36,585 bases of DNA from an uncultured Chloroflexota bacterium (GCA_937876225.1 CALFIC010000107.1:1-36585); one strand, 5' to 3'; positions 14,700-22,836 are shown, numbered from the stretch's first letter. Numbers and translations: made by a program. The notes: generated from the sequence alone by a model not told the origin.

Positions 14700-16907
14700 A
14701 TGACCGTAAAAAACATTGTGAGTGTCAGCGCCGAAATTGCCGGTCGCACCATGACGCTCGAAGCAGGTCGTTTTGCTGAACAAGCAGACGGCGCAGTCAC
14801 CGTGCGCTACGGCGACACCATGTTGCTTGCCACCGTGGTGGGCGCAAAGTCGGCCCGCGACGGGATTGATTTTTTCCCTTTGACTGTCGACTACGAAGAA
14901 AAAATGTACGCTGCCGGTAAAATCCCCGGGAGCTTCTTCAAACGCGAAGGGCGTGCTACCACCACGGCGATTTTGACGTCACGCTTGACCGATCGCCCGT
15001 TGCGCCCGCTCTTCCCCGAAGGCTACTTCAACGAAGTCCAAATCATCGTGACGACCTTTTCGATTGACATGGTCAACGACCCGGGTCCGTTGTCGATTAT
15101 TGCTGCTTCGGCCGCTTTGGCTATCAGCAACATCCCTTTCTCGGGACCAGTAGGCGCCGTGACGGTGGGTTTCAACGAAAACGGCCATGTCGTCAATCCG
15201 TTCATGGCTGATATGGCCACTAGCCGCCTCGATTTGGTGGTTGCTGGTACCAAAGACGCCGTGTTGATGGTCGAAGCCGGCGCTGAAGAACTCACCGAAG
15301 CCGAAATGCTCGATGGGGTCATCAAAGGCCACCAAGTCTGCCGCGAAATCTGTGAACTCCAAGAGCGTCTCGTCGCCCAATGTGGCGTCGCCAAGTTGGC
15401 ATTCACGCCACCTGCCGCTGATAATTCACTCGAAAAAGCGATTCGGGCCTGGATGGGCAATCGCCTCAACGAAGCCTTGCACGACAGCGACAAAACTGCC
15501 CGTCAAGATCGCACCGATGCCTTGCACGCAGCCATCGTGGCACACTTCACGGCTGACGAACCCGAAGAAGAAATCCCAGCCCGCAAGAAAGCCATTGACG
15601 TGGCCTTCGAAAACTTGACCTACGAAGCAGTGCGATCGGCGATTTTGACCAGTGGCATGCGCGTCGACGGCCGCAAGACCGACGAAATCCGCGCTATTTC
15701 GGTTGATGTGGGCGTGGTGCCGCGTGTCCACGGGAGCGGCTTGTTTACCCGTGGTCAGACCCAAGTGTTGACGATTACGACCCTTGGTTCACCATCTGAA
15801 GAGCAACGCCTTGATGACCTTGGCATCGAAACCAGCAAGCGCTATATTCACCACTACAACTTCCCACCGTTTTCGACGGGCGAAGTCAAGCGCTTGAGCG
15901 CGCCGCGCCGGCGCGACATCGGCCACGGGGCTTTGGCAGAGCGGTCGTTGTTGGCCGTATTGCCCCCCAAGTCTGAGTTCCCCTATACCATGCGGTTGGT
16001 CTCAGAAGTACTGTCGTCCAACGGCTCTTCATCGATGGCATCGGTCTGTGGGTCGAGCTTGTCGTTGATGGATGCCGGTGTGCCCATCAAACGTCCCGTC
16101 GCTGGTGTCGCTATGGGTTTGATTACCGGTGCCGATGGCAAATGGCAGGTACTCACCGACATCCAAGGCATCGAAGATCACCTCGGTGACATGGACTTTA
16201 AAGTAGCCGGCACCTCCGAAGGTATTACTGGCCTTCAGATGGACATCAAGACCACTGGTATAACGTATGACATCATGCGCGAAGCTTTTAAGCAGGCCCA
16301 GACCGGTCGTTTGTTTATCCTCGACAAGATGAACGAAGTCATCAACCGTGCCCGCACCGAATTGTCAGTGACGGCACCCCGGATTATTACGCTCCAGATT
16401 CCAGTAGACAAAATCGGCGCCTTGATTGGCCCCGGTGGCAAAACCATTCGTGGGATTATCGAAGCCACCGGTGCGACGGTCGATGTCGAAGATGATGGTC
16501 GCGTGTTTGTGACCACTGCCGACGGTGAAGCAGCCAAAAAAGCTGTAGGGATGATCGAAGCCTTGACCCGCGAAATCAAAGTAGGCGAAATCTTCCTTGG
16601 TAAAGTGGTCAGCATCAAACCTTTCGGCGCCTTTGTGAATTTGATTCCGGGCAAAGATGGCATGGTGCACATTTCGGAGCTTGATGTGACCCGGGTCAAT
16701 CAAGTCGAAGACGTGGTCAACATTGGCGACGAAATCAACGTAATGGTCATCGACGTCGATTCCGGTGGCAAAGTCAGCTTGTCACGGCGTGCCGTGCTCA
16801 ATGGCGAATCCCCTGAGGATCGCAAGGCTGCCAACGCCAATCGTCCCCCCGCACCAGATCGTGGTGGCGATCGGGGCGGCTTCAGCCGGCCCCGCCGCCG
16901 CGATTAG
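14700..16907 (+). CDS. pnp: Polyribonucleotide nucleotidyltransferase (PNPase)
   Basis: PNPase degrades RNA from the 3' end using phosphate and is a core RNA-turnover enzyme. The 735-residue protein has two RNase PH domains (first about 10-230, second starting near 319 with GMRVDGRKTDEIRAI), linked by a helical domain. The active-site region includes YIHHYNFPPFSTGEVKR and GVPIKRPVAGVAMGLI. A KH domain follows (IGALIGPGGKTIRGI, near 565-585), then an S1 domain (GEIFLGKVVSIKPFGAFV, from about 628). The Arg/Gly/Pro-rich tail is common. ATG 14700 is chosen over upstream in-frame codons because AAGAAGAAGG precedes it and the N-terminus then matches the family. Confidence 0.98.
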   Translation: MTVKNIVSVSAEIAGRTMTLEAGRFAEQADGAVTVRYGDTMLLATVVGAKSARDGIDFFPLTVDYEEKMYAAGKIPGSFFKREGRATTTAILTSRLTDRPLRPLFPEGYFNEVQIIVTTFSIDMVNDPGPLSIIAASAALAISNIPFSGPVGAVTVGFNENGHVVNPFMADMATSRLDLVVAGTKDAVLMVEAGAEELTEAEMLDGVIKGHQVCREICELQERLVAQCGVAKLAFTPPAADNSLEKAIRAWMGNRLNEALHDSDKTARQDRTDALHAAIVAHFTADEPEEEIPARKKAIDVAFENLTYEAVRSAILTSGMRVDGRKTDEIRAISVDVGVVPRVHGSGLFTRGQTQVLTITTLGSPSEEQRLDDLGIETSKRYIHHYNFPPFSTGEVKRLSAPRRRDIGHGALAERSLLAVLPPKSEFPYTMRLVSEVLSSNGSSSMASVCGSSLSLMDAGVPIKRPVAGVAMGLITGADGKWQVLTDIQGIEDHLGDMDFKVAGTSEGITGLQMDIKTTGITYDIMREAFKQAQTGRLFILDKMNEVINRARTELSVTAPRIITLQIPVDKIGALIGPGGKTIRGIIEATGATVDVEDDGRVFVTTADGEAAKKAVGMIEALTREIKVGEIFLGKVVSIKPFGAFVNLIPGKDGMVHISELDVTRVNQVEDVVNIGDEINVMVIDVDSGGKVSLSRRAVLNGESPEDRKAANANRPPAPDRGGDRGGFSRPRRRD

Positions 16908-16912
16908 GATTG

Positions 16913-16976
16913 ATATAGCAATGCCCCGAGTGCATTTATGCACTCGGGGCATTGCTATATGCGAGGCATGCCTCGC
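16913..16976. terminator. Long palindromic terminator after pnp plus a second palindrome
   Basis: A 23-base arm at 16913-16935 is repeated exactly in reverse complement at 16938-16960 with a 2-base spacer. Its GC-rich core is CCCCGAGTGCA and both ends are AT-rich. A second perfect 16-base palindrome (GCGAGGCATGCCTCGC) follows at 16961-16976. They lie between convergent genes and probably stop pnp transcription. Confidence 0.7.
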
Positions 16977-16986
16977 ACCATAGAGA

Positions 16987-17146
16987 GATGTGGCGCCCAA
17001 GTAGGGGCGAATAGTGTCGCCGTGAACGGCGGCATATTATTCGCCCTTACCGCTCGCCGGTACGGAAGGGAGGCGCGGGATGTGGCTCCCAGGTAGAGGC
17101 GAATAGTGTCGCCGTGAACGGCGGCATATTATTCGCCCTTACCGCT
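16987..17146. repeat. Tandem pair of 68-bp REP-like palindromic repeats
   Basis: Two copies, 16987-17054 and 17079-17146, lie 92 bases apart. The last 49 bases of each copy are identical and the first 19 differ at three places. Each can fold: outer GGCGAATA pairs with TATTCGCC, and an inner GCCG-TGAA-CGGC tip forms. The second copy overlaps the 3' end of the oxygenase gene and supplies its stop codon. No transposase is nearby. Confidence 0.85.
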
Positions 17147-18179
17147 TGGGCGCGGTGTATTCATCCGAGGCGAGCAGATCGGCGTGATGGCGTTGGGCTA
17201 CGTCGGGGTGCGAGCGGAGCCGGCTCTTGAGCTGGTTTTTGCCGATTTCACGGAAGAGCGGGTTGAGCGGGTCGCGGGTGGCACCACGGGATTTGGCTGC
17301 CAATTCAGGGGGCAATTCGAGCAACGGCACCGTCGAATTGAGCTGGGCATTGAAGAAAAACGCCACTGAGAGACGATTGGCGCCGGCTGGGGGTGTCACT
17401 ACGCGGTGGATGTTGGCGAGCAAATAGCCGTTTGAGGCCATTTCGAGCACCTCACCGACGTTGATAACGAAGGTGCCGGGGATGGGGGGCGCGCTAATCC
17501 ATTGCCCGTTGTGTTCTACTTCAAGCCCTTTTTGAACATCTTGGAGCAATACGGTCACAAAACCGCCGTCTTTGTGGGCGCCCACTCCTTGGTCGCTTTC
17601 GGTGGCGTCACGGCCTGGGTAGCGGATGATTTTGAGCAAATAGTGTGAATCTGGTGTGTAAATCTGCTCAAAAATGTTTTCGGGTTGGCCCAAGGCCACC
17701 GCAAAGGTCTTGATGAGGCGAATGGCTAAATTGGCGGCAGCGGTTTGGTAGCGCAAAATGGTCTCTTTGAAGGCCGGCAACTCTGCTGGCCATTGATTGG
17801 GACCACGCAGGCGATTCCACGGGGCGTTGGCAGGAATGTCAGCCATCACTTCTCGCTCGGCGCCGATGTCTACTTGCTCGCGCCAGTCGCGCTGGCCACG
17901 GGTGAATTCTTGGCCTTGGCGATTGTAACCACGGAAGTGGGGTGAATTGACCATCTCAATCGCCATCTTTTCGGCTTCGGGCAAGGCAAAAAATTCGCGG
18001 GCGACTGCCAAGGTGTCATCTATAAGTTGTTGGTCGACGCCATGGCCGGTGACATAGAAAAAACCTAAATCGTAGGCCGTGGTGCGGATTTCTTCGATGA
18101 AGGCAGCCCGCTCGGCTGGACTGCTCGATTCGAGCCGTGCCAGGTCGAGGACGGGGAGTTGTGAATAGGTAGTCGTCAT
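17139..18179 (-). CDS. 2-oxoglutarate/Fe(II)-dependent oxygenase, isopenicillin N synthase-like
   Basis: The 346-residue protein has the two-domain layout of the isopenicillin-N-synthase-like oxygenases: an N-terminal region (PVLDLARL, AYDLGFFYVTGHGVDQQLI) and a C-terminal cupin core. The iron ligands are H202 and D204 (GAHKDGGFVT) and H258 (ANIHRVV). The co-substrate-binding R-x-S is R269/S271. Substrate and product are unknown; relatives hydroxylate or cyclise many small molecules. ATG 18179 is chosen because AGGAG lies ahead of it; a 14-residue upstream extension lacks support. The stop codon lies inside a REP-like repeat. Confidence 0.88.
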   Translation of the reverse strand: MTTTYSQLPVLDLARLESSSPAERAAFIEEIRTTAYDLGFFYVTGHGVDQQLIDDTLAVAREFFALPEAEKMAIEMVNSPHFRGYNRQGQEFTRGQRDWREQVDIGAEREVMADIPANAPWNRLRGPNQWPAELPAFKETILRYQTAAANLAIRLIKTFAVALGQPENIFEQIYTPDSHYLLKIIRYPGRDATESDQGVGAHKDGGFVTVLLQDVQKGLEVEHNGQWISAPPIPGTFVINVGEVLEMASNGYLLANIHRVVTPPAGANRLSVAFFFNAQLNSTVPLLELPPELAAKSRGATRDPLNPLFREIGKNQLKSRLRSHPDVAQRHHADLLASDEYTAPKR

Positions 18180-18250
18180 TGTGGCTCCTGTTACAATGGT
18201 GAAAAGAGTGGGTACGGGCATATTTTATTCGACGAAATGCGAATTACCCT

Positions 18251-18281
18251 AATATAGCATAAATATTATCGTATTCGTCAA
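18251..18281 (-). promoter_or_regulatory. Candidate promoter for the oxygenase gene
   Basis: On the minus strand TTGACG (18276-18281) and TATATT (18251-18256) are 19 bases apart, slightly long spacing. The surrounding 190-base divergent gap is very AT-rich. Confidence 0.35.
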
Positions 18282-18309
18282 GTATGTTTTTTTGTGGTAG
18301 AGAATATCC

Positions 18310-18318
18310 TGATAAAAT
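18310..18318 (+). promoter_or_regulatory. Candidate extended -10 box for the first aldo/keto reductase
   Basis: TGATAAAAT fits an extended -10 box, 53 bases before the ATG. No clear -35 is seen. Confidence 0.35.
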
Positions 18319-18370
18319 ACGTACAGGTGAACGTTTTTTCATCATTCGAATCATAAAAAAGGAATCTTCT

Positions 18371-19198
18371 ATGCCAATTCCCTCGGTGACCCTCAATAAT
18401 GGCCTGCAAATGCCCCAAATCGGGCTAGGGACGGCGTCGCTCAACGATACCACTGTAGTACCCGTTGTCGTGAACGCCATCGCCGCCGGCTATCGCCATC
18501 TCGATACGGCCTACCGCTACGGCAATCAGCGGGGCGTGGGCCAAGGGGTGCGCGAAAGTGGCATCGCCCGCGAAGCATTGTTTGTGACCAGCAAGCTGGA
18601 TGGCGAATTCCAAGGCCACGATCGTGCCATCGCAGGCCTCGACGAATGTCTGAGCCAGCTCCAGATGGACTACGTCGATTTGTTGTTGATTCACTGGCCG
18701 TTGCCACAGCGCAACGAATATGTGTCGACCTGGAAAACATTTGAAACCCTGGTGGCATCGGGCAAAGTACGCTCAATCGGTGTGTCGAATTTCACACCGG
18801 CGCACCTCGACCATTTGCGCGCCGAAACGACGATTTGCCCCGCTACCAACCAAATCCAACTAAGCCCACGGATTACCCGCCCCGACCAAGTGGCCTATGG
18901 CCACGCCCACAATATTGTGACGGTGTCGTGGAGCCCGTTGGGGCAAGGTGGGGATTTGTTGAGCGACCCGACGTTGGCGGCGATTGCCCAAGCACATGGC
19001 AAAACCCCAGCCCAGATTGTGTTGCGCTGGAATATCGAACTGGGCTTGGTGCCTATCCCGCGCTCATCCAATCCGGTGCGATTGGCACAAAACCTCGAGA
19101 TTTTTGATTTTGCATTGACCCCTGCCGAAATCGCTGCGATAACGGCACTCGATACGGGTGCCGAAAAACGCGTCGATTCGGACGTGCAAGGCCATTGA
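18371..19198 (+). CDS. Aldo/keto reductase, copy 1
   Basis: This 275-residue protein belongs to the NADPH-dependent aldo/keto reductases that fold as a TIM barrel and reduce aldehydes or ketones. The catalytic tetrad is D45, Y50, K75 and H108 (HLDTAYRYGNQ, FVTSKLDG, LLLIHWP). The signature KVRSIGVSNFTPAHL and the cofactor segment LVPIPRSSNPVRLAQNL are present. The ATG at 18371 matches the paralogue start; the frame opens upstream without support. It is about 87% identical by eye to copy 2, 137 bases downstream. The natural substrate is unknown. Bacterial relatives include 2,5-diketo-D-gluconate reductase and methylglyoxal reductase. Confidence 0.93.
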   Translation: MPIPSVTLNNGLQMPQIGLGTASLNDTTVVPVVVNAIAAGYRHLDTAYRYGNQRGVGQGVRESGIAREALFVTSKLDGEFQGHDRAIAGLDECLSQLQMDYVDLLLIHWPLPQRNEYVSTWKTFETLVASGKVRSIGVSNFTPAHLDHLRAETTICPATNQIQLSPRITRPDQVAYGHAHNIVTVSWSPLGQGGDLLSDPTLAAIAQAHGKTPAQIVLRWNIELGLVPIPRSSNPVRLAQNLEIFDFALTPAEIAAITALDTGAEKRVDSDVQGH

Positions 19199-19205
19199 TT
19201 GATCT

Positions 19206-19269
19206 GCGGGGTGGCAGATTCGATCTGCCATCCCGCCGTGGCGATTCACGTCTGGCCCATACGTTTTTT
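19206..19269 (+). terminator. Shared 3' element of AKR copy 1
   Basis: GCGGGGTGGCAGAT (19206-19219) pairs with 19223-19236. After it come a CGTG/CACG mini-hairpin and a run of six T. A close copy follows AKR copy 2 at 20171-20226. It is likely an intrinsic terminator that was duplicated with the gene. Confidence 0.65.
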
Positions 19270-19335
19270 CATAAAAAGTGTGAACGTGGCGTACAATACC
19301 GTGAGTAGACGTGTGCGTACAAGAAAAGAGTCTGT

Positions 19336-20163
19336 ATGACGATTCCGGCGGTGACCCTCAATAATGGCTTGCAAATGCCCCAAATCGGCTTGGGAACCTG
19401 GCCACTCAAAGACCACGACGCGGCACCAGTGATGGTGACAGCTATCGAAGCGGGTTACCGCCACATCGATACCGCCTTCCGCTACGGCAACCAGCGCGGC
19501 GTGGGCCAAGGGGTGCGTGATAGTGGCATCGCGCGCGAGGAATTGTTCATCACCAGCAAGCTGGATGGCGAATTCCAAGGCCATGATCGCGCTATCGCTG
19601 GGCTCGACGAATGTCTGCGCCAATTGCAGATGGACTACGTTGATTTGTTGTTGATTCACTGGCCGTTGCCACAGCGCAACGAATATGTGTCGACCTGGAA
19701 AACATTTGAGACACTGGTAGCAGCAGGCAAAGTACGCTCAATCGGCGTGTCGAATTTCACGCCGGCGCACCTCGACCATTTGCTGGCCGAAACGACCATC
19801 TGCCCCGCCACCAACCAAATCCAACTAAGCCCTCGGATTACCCGTCCCGACCAAGTGGCCTATGGCCGGGTCCACAATATCGTGACGGTGTCGTGGAGTC
19901 CGTTGGGTCAAGGCAGTGATTTGTTGAGCGACCCGACGTTGGGGGCGATTGCCCAAAAATACGGCAAAACGGCGGCTCAAGTGGTGTTGCGCTGGAATAT
20001 CGAATTGGGACTCGTGCCTATCCCCAAATCGGCCAATCCGGTGCGCTTGGCCCAAAACTTGGACATTTTTGATTTTGGGTTGACGTCAGCCGAAGTCGCT
20101 GCGATTACGGCACTCGATACGGGTGCCGAAAAGCGCGTCGATTCGGACGTGGAAGGCCATTGA
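19336..20163 (+). CDS. Aldo/keto reductase, copy 2 (tandem duplicate)
   Basis: It has the same length (275 residues) and the same catalytic residues as copy 1 (D45, Y50, K75, H108). About 35 residues differ, mainly in residues 22-38 beside the first substrate loop and near the C-terminal third. That pattern fits a duplication followed by change in substrate or cofactor preference, which is inference. Copy 2 has the more usual GLGTWPL where copy 1 has GLGTASL. A 70-base stretch around the catalytic histidine is nearly identical in DNA, so the duplication is recent or kept alike by conversion. AAGAAAAGAG lies before the ATG, and TACAAT at 19292-19297 is a candidate -10. Confidence 0.93.
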   Translation: MTIPAVTLNNGLQMPQIGLGTWPLKDHDAAPVMVTAIEAGYRHIDTAFRYGNQRGVGQGVRDSGIAREELFITSKLDGEFQGHDRAIAGLDECLRQLQMDYVDLLLIHWPLPQRNEYVSTWKTFETLVAAGKVRSIGVSNFTPAHLDHLLAETTICPATNQIQLSPRITRPDQVAYGRVHNIVTVSWSPLGQGSDLLSDPTLGAIAQKYGKTAAQVVLRWNIELGLVPIPKSANPVRLAQNLDIFDFGLTSAEVAAITALDTGAEKRVDSDVEGH

Positions 20164-20170
20164 TGTAGCT

Positions 20171-20226
20171 GCGGGGTGGCATGCCATCCCGCCGTGGCGA
20201 TTCACGTCTGGCCCATCCGTTTTTTT
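20171..20226 (+). terminator. Shared 3' element of AKR copy 2
   Basis: A hairpin with arms 20171-20181 and 20182-20192 (one G-U pair) is followed by the same CGTG/CACG mini-hairpin and a seven-T run. It is homologous to 19206-19269 but lacks nine bases in the loop. It precedes the dienelactone hydrolase gene. Confidence 0.65.
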
Positions 20227-20255
20227 AATAGTAAGCAGTAATAAAAGGATTGCAA

Positions 20256-21014
20256 ATGCAGTACGCGACCAATCAATACGAAGGGATGATTGCCGAAACA
20301 ATCGTCATCCCCGGGCACAACGGTGACCCCATCGGGGCCTATGTGGCGCGACCGCTGGGACCGGGACCATTCCCGGCGATTGTGGTGATTCACCACATGC
20401 CCGGTTGGGACGAATGGTACCGCGAGGTGACCCGCAAGTTTGCTCACCACGGCTTTATTGCGATTTCGCCCAATCTCTATCACCGCGCTGGTCACGGCAT
20501 CCCCGAAGACATTGCGGTGCAGGTGCGGGCTACGGGTGGCGTGCCCGACGATCAAGTGGTGGGCGATGTGGCAGGCGCGCTGGCCTATGCCGTGGCACAA
20601 CCGACCTGCACGGGCAAAGTGGCGGTGTTTGGTACCTGCTCGGGTGCTCGCCACGCCTATTTGGCGGCTTGTCGTGCCCCCGGATTTGCGGCGATTATCA
20701 ATTGTTGGGGTGGGCGGGTCACGATGGAACCGCAAGAATTAAGCCCCAACCAACCGGTGGCGCCCGTTGATTACACCAAGGATTTGGCCTGTCCGGTGCT
20801 GGGGATTTTTGGTGAAGAAGACTCAAGCCCAACCGTGGCACAAGTGGCATTGCTAGAGCAGGCCTTGATTGCCCATGGCAAAACGTACGAGTTCCATATG
20901 TACCCCGCTGCCGGCCATGGCTTCTTTTATTATGACCGTCCGGCCTACCGGCAAGCGCAGGCCATGGAAGGCTGGAAGAATATTTGGGCGTTTTTGGCGA
21001 AATATGTGGGCTAA
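20256..21014 (+). CDS. Dienelactone hydrolase family alpha/beta hydrolase
   Basis: The 252-residue protein has the dienelactone hydrolase fold. The nucleophile is the cysteine in VFGTCSGARHAY, the acid is the aspartate in IFGEEDSSPT and the base is the histidine in AAGHGFFYYDRPAY. The N-terminal ARPLGPGPFPAIVVIHHMPGWDEW segment is typical. Family members hydrolyse lactones or other small esters. The alanine in GTCSGA replaces the usual glycine, so the substrate may differ. ATG 20256 has AAAAGG before it. A TTG at 20250 would add two residues. It follows the AKR pair on the same strand and leads into the DUF6295 gene 24 bases on. Confidence 0.88.
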   Translation: MQYATNQYEGMIAETIVIPGHNGDPIGAYVARPLGPGPFPAIVVIHHMPGWDEWYREVTRKFAHHGFIAISPNLYHRAGHGIPEDIAVQVRATGGVPDDQVVGDVAGALAYAVAQPTCTGKVAVFGTCSGARHAYLAACRAPGFAAIINCWGGRVTMEPQELSPNQPVAPVDYTKDLACPVLGIFGEEDSSPTVAQVALLEQALIAHGKTYEFHMYPAAGHGFFYYDRPAYRQAQAMEGWKNIWAFLAKYVG

Positions 21015-21038
21015 ACCTGCCCTAGCAAGGAGTGGCGT

Positions 21039-21308
21039 ATGTGTACGATGATTGCCACACAAATCAAGGTTGCCGGGAGCGGCAAAGCAGGGAATGGCTG
21101 GTTTCCGCTGGGTGAAGCCAACGTGTCGTACGACCATCCTTTTGAAGCGCCGTTTGAGCACGCCCTCAGCCTCGACTTTGTCAACGAGGCCTTGGGGCCG
21201 AGTGCGCGAGTATCGGTAGAGCTGGATGTGGCGTCGGCGCGGCAATTGGTCGAGACTATTACTGCGATTTTGGCCAAAGCTGATCGCGGCGGCTATATCG
21301 TCGATTGA
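21039..21308 (+). CDS. DUF6295 family protein
   Basis: This 89-residue protein matches the DUF6295 pattern as I recall it: a starting MCTMIA, KVAGSGKAGNGWFPLGEANVSYDHPF, then HALSLDFVNEALGPSARVSVEL and a C-terminal helix. Its function is not known. There is no signal peptide or membrane helix. An AAGGAG ribosome binding site is well placed. It probably shares a transcript with the dienelactone-hydrolase-like gene. Confidence 0.8.
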   Translation: MCTMIATQIKVAGSGKAGNGWFPLGEANVSYDHPFEAPFEHALSLDFVNEALGPSARVSVELDVASARQLVETITAILAKADRGGYIVD

Positions 21309-21326
21309 TAATGAGATAGCGTTCAC

Positions 21327-21416
21327 ATGGTCCGGGTCAACTATTCGTCCCAATCCGACAGCCGGATTGTACAGGGCATCCAGGCCATGGGGGCGTTGCT
21401 CAAAATCCCCCGTTAA
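21327..21416 (+). CDS. Possible 29-residue ORF after the DUF6295 gene
   Basis: ATG 21327 to TAA 21416 encodes MVRVNYSSQSDSRI then VQGIQAMGALLKIPR. It is 18 bases after the DUF6295 stop, and its codon use resembles the neighbours. A perfect 7-bp hairpin (21351-21369) lies inside. The ribosome binding site is weak. No family is recognised, and it may be chance. Confidence 0.3.
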   Translation: MVRVNYSSQSDSRIVQGIQAMGALLKIPR

Positions 21417-22102
21417 CCCAAAATCGCCGTCAGCGCGGCGTCGAGGTCGCTGAGGTCGGCGAGCACGGCGTCGGGCTGATGGACGGTCAAATCGGCCACA
21501 CTAAAGGGGCCGGTGGCAACCGCCACAGTGCGGGCGCCGTGCGCTTTGCCACAGGCGATATCGTTGGGGGTATCGCCGATGATGATGATATCGCTGCCAC
21601 TCAACGCAGGCTGGAAGCGTTGGTTGGCGCGATTCAAGGCAAAGCTGGGGAGTTGCACCCGCTGGTGATGGTCGCTACCGTAGGCACCAGTGTCGAGGTC
21701 GACGTAATGAAGCAAATTGGTGAGGCGGAGCTTCATGGCGGCGACTTTTTGCATATTACCGGTGAGCACGGATTGATGCACATCGGGGGTGTGTTGTAGG
21801 TGGGCAAGGATTTGGGGGACACCGGGCAACACCCGCCCACGGGCAGCCATTTCGGCTTGGCGTTGGTCGAGCTCGTCCATGTAGGCGACGGCAAATTCGT
21901 CGAGTTGGGCTAGGATTTCGTCGTGGGGGCGTTCGGCGAATGTCTCCAAGATGATTTGTTGGTCGGTTTTGCCGGCGTATTCGCGGCGATCGTTGCTGGC
22001 GGGGCGGCCATAGACGCGGGTCATGGCGGCCCGCATGGCTTCGCCGGCCACGCCGCCACTATACAAGAGGGTGCCGTCGATATCCCACAAAATCAAACGC
22101 AT
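21413..22102 (-). CDS. HAD-superfamily phosphatase (phosphoglycolate-phosphatase-like)
   Basis: The HAD motif I is WDIDGTLL with nucleophile D7 and acid D9. Motif II is LTGN, and motif III/IV is GDTPNDIACGKAHGA, with the cap domain inserted after motif I. At 229 residues it fits the phosphoglycolate phosphatase/Gph group, whose members remove phosphate from small metabolites. The substrate is not known. The start at 22102 has AAAGGA before it; an upstream extension of 13 residues overlaps the ruvA stop region and is not used. It is 25 bases after ruvA, so it is probably co-transcribed. Confidence 0.85.
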   Translation of the reverse strand: MRLILWDIDGTLLYSGGVAGEAMRAAMTRVYGRPASNDRREYAGKTDQQIILETFAERPHDEILAQLDEFAVAYMDELDQRQAEMAARGRVLPGVPQILAHLQHTPDVHQSVLTGNMQKVAAMKLRLTNLLHYVDLDTGAYGSDHHQRVQLPSFALNRANQRFQPALSGSDIIIIGDTPNDIACGKAHGARTVAVATGPFSVADLTVHQPDAVLADLSDLDAALTAILG

Positions 22103-22127
22103 AGCGAGTCCTTTTCCACATGCAATG

Positions 22128-22706
22128 TTAGAGCCCACCAAAATAACGCAAGGCTAGGCGAATACGGTCGTCGAGACTGTCGGGGGCATCGGCGGGGATG
22201 TTGGCGACGGCGGCGTTGGCTTCGGCAGCGCTGTAGCCTAGCCCCGTCAAGACGTCGATGAGCTCGCTGTCGCGGCTCGAGGGCATGACACCGGCCATCA
22301 ACCCACGCGGGTCGATTTTGCCCTTGAGCTCCAGCACCATGCGCTCGGCGGTTTTGCGGCCAATGCCGGGGACTTTGCTGAGGCGCACTACGTCACCACT
22401 AGCCAAGGCTGCCTTGAGGTCATCGGGGCTGAGGCTTGAGAGTAAGCTCATGGCGACTTTGGGACCGATGCCGCTGACGGCGAGGAGCTGGTCGAACAAT
22501 AGGCGTTGGACCCAATTGGCAAAGCCATACAACGTGAGTGAGTCTTCACGCACAATCAAACTGGTAAAAAACCGCACGGTGTCGCCGTCGTTGACGGCGC
22601 TGAGGGCAGGTTTGGGGAGATGGACGAGGTAGCCGACGCCGTTGGTGTCGATAATCACGTAGTCGCTGCCTGTGGCGACGACGGTGCCAGAAACAAGCGC
22701 AATCAT
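22128..22706 (-). CDS. ruvA: Holliday junction DNA helicase subunit RuvA
   Basis: RuvA binds four-way junctions and loads the RuvB motor. The 192-residue protein has the N-terminal OB fold (IALVSGTVVATGSDYVIIDTNGVGYLVHLP). Tandem helix-hairpin-helix motifs follow (LAVSGIGPKVAMSLLS, LSKVPGIGRKTAERMVLELK). The C-terminal RuvB-contacting domain (LIDVLTGLGYSAAEANAAVANI) is present. RuvB is not in the window. The gene follows the tRNA-Gly terminator and precedes the HAD phosphatase. Confidence 0.97.
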   Translation of the reverse strand: MIALVSGTVVATGSDYVIIDTNGVGYLVHLPKPALSAVNDGDTVRFFTSLIVREDSLTLYGFANWVQRLLFDQLLAVSGIGPKVAMSLLSSLSPDDLKAALASGDVVRLSKVPGIGRKTAERMVLELKGKIDPRGLMAGVMPSSRDSELIDVLTGLGYSAAEANAAVANIPADAPDSLDDRIRLALRYFGGL

Positions 22707-22721
22707 AGTCTTCCTCTATAC

Positions 22722-22747
22722 AAAAAACCGGCCCATGGCCGGTTTTT
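22722..22747 (-). terminator. Terminator of tRNA-Gly
   Basis: AAAAACCGGCC and GGCCGGTTTTT pair around a 3-base loop, with a six-U run in the minus direction. It ends the tRNA transcript just before ruvA. Confidence 0.85.
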
Positions 22748-22750
22748 GAA

Positions 22751-22825
22751 TGGAGCGGGAGACGAGATTCGAACTCGCAACCCTCTGCTTGGGAAGCAGA
22801 TGCGCTACCATTGCGCCACTCCCGC
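22751..22825 (-). tRNA. tRNA-Gly, anticodon CCC, CCA encoded
   Basis: All four arms fold on the minus strand. The acceptor stem is GCGGGAG with CTCCCGC. The D arm includes GGCGCAATGGTAGCGC. The anticodon arm is TCTGC-TTCCCAA-GCAGA, giving anticodon CCC for glycine GGG codons. The T arm is GCGAG-TTCGAAT-CTCGT. The discriminator is U and CCA is encoded at 22751-22753. The mature tRNA body is 22754-22825. Confidence 0.97.
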
Positions 22826-22836
22826 TCATTGCCGTC

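Noticed and set aside
16987..17146. CRISPR array
   Set aside because: Only two 68-base copies exist, they are themselves palindromic, the spacer is 24 bases, and no cas gene is near.
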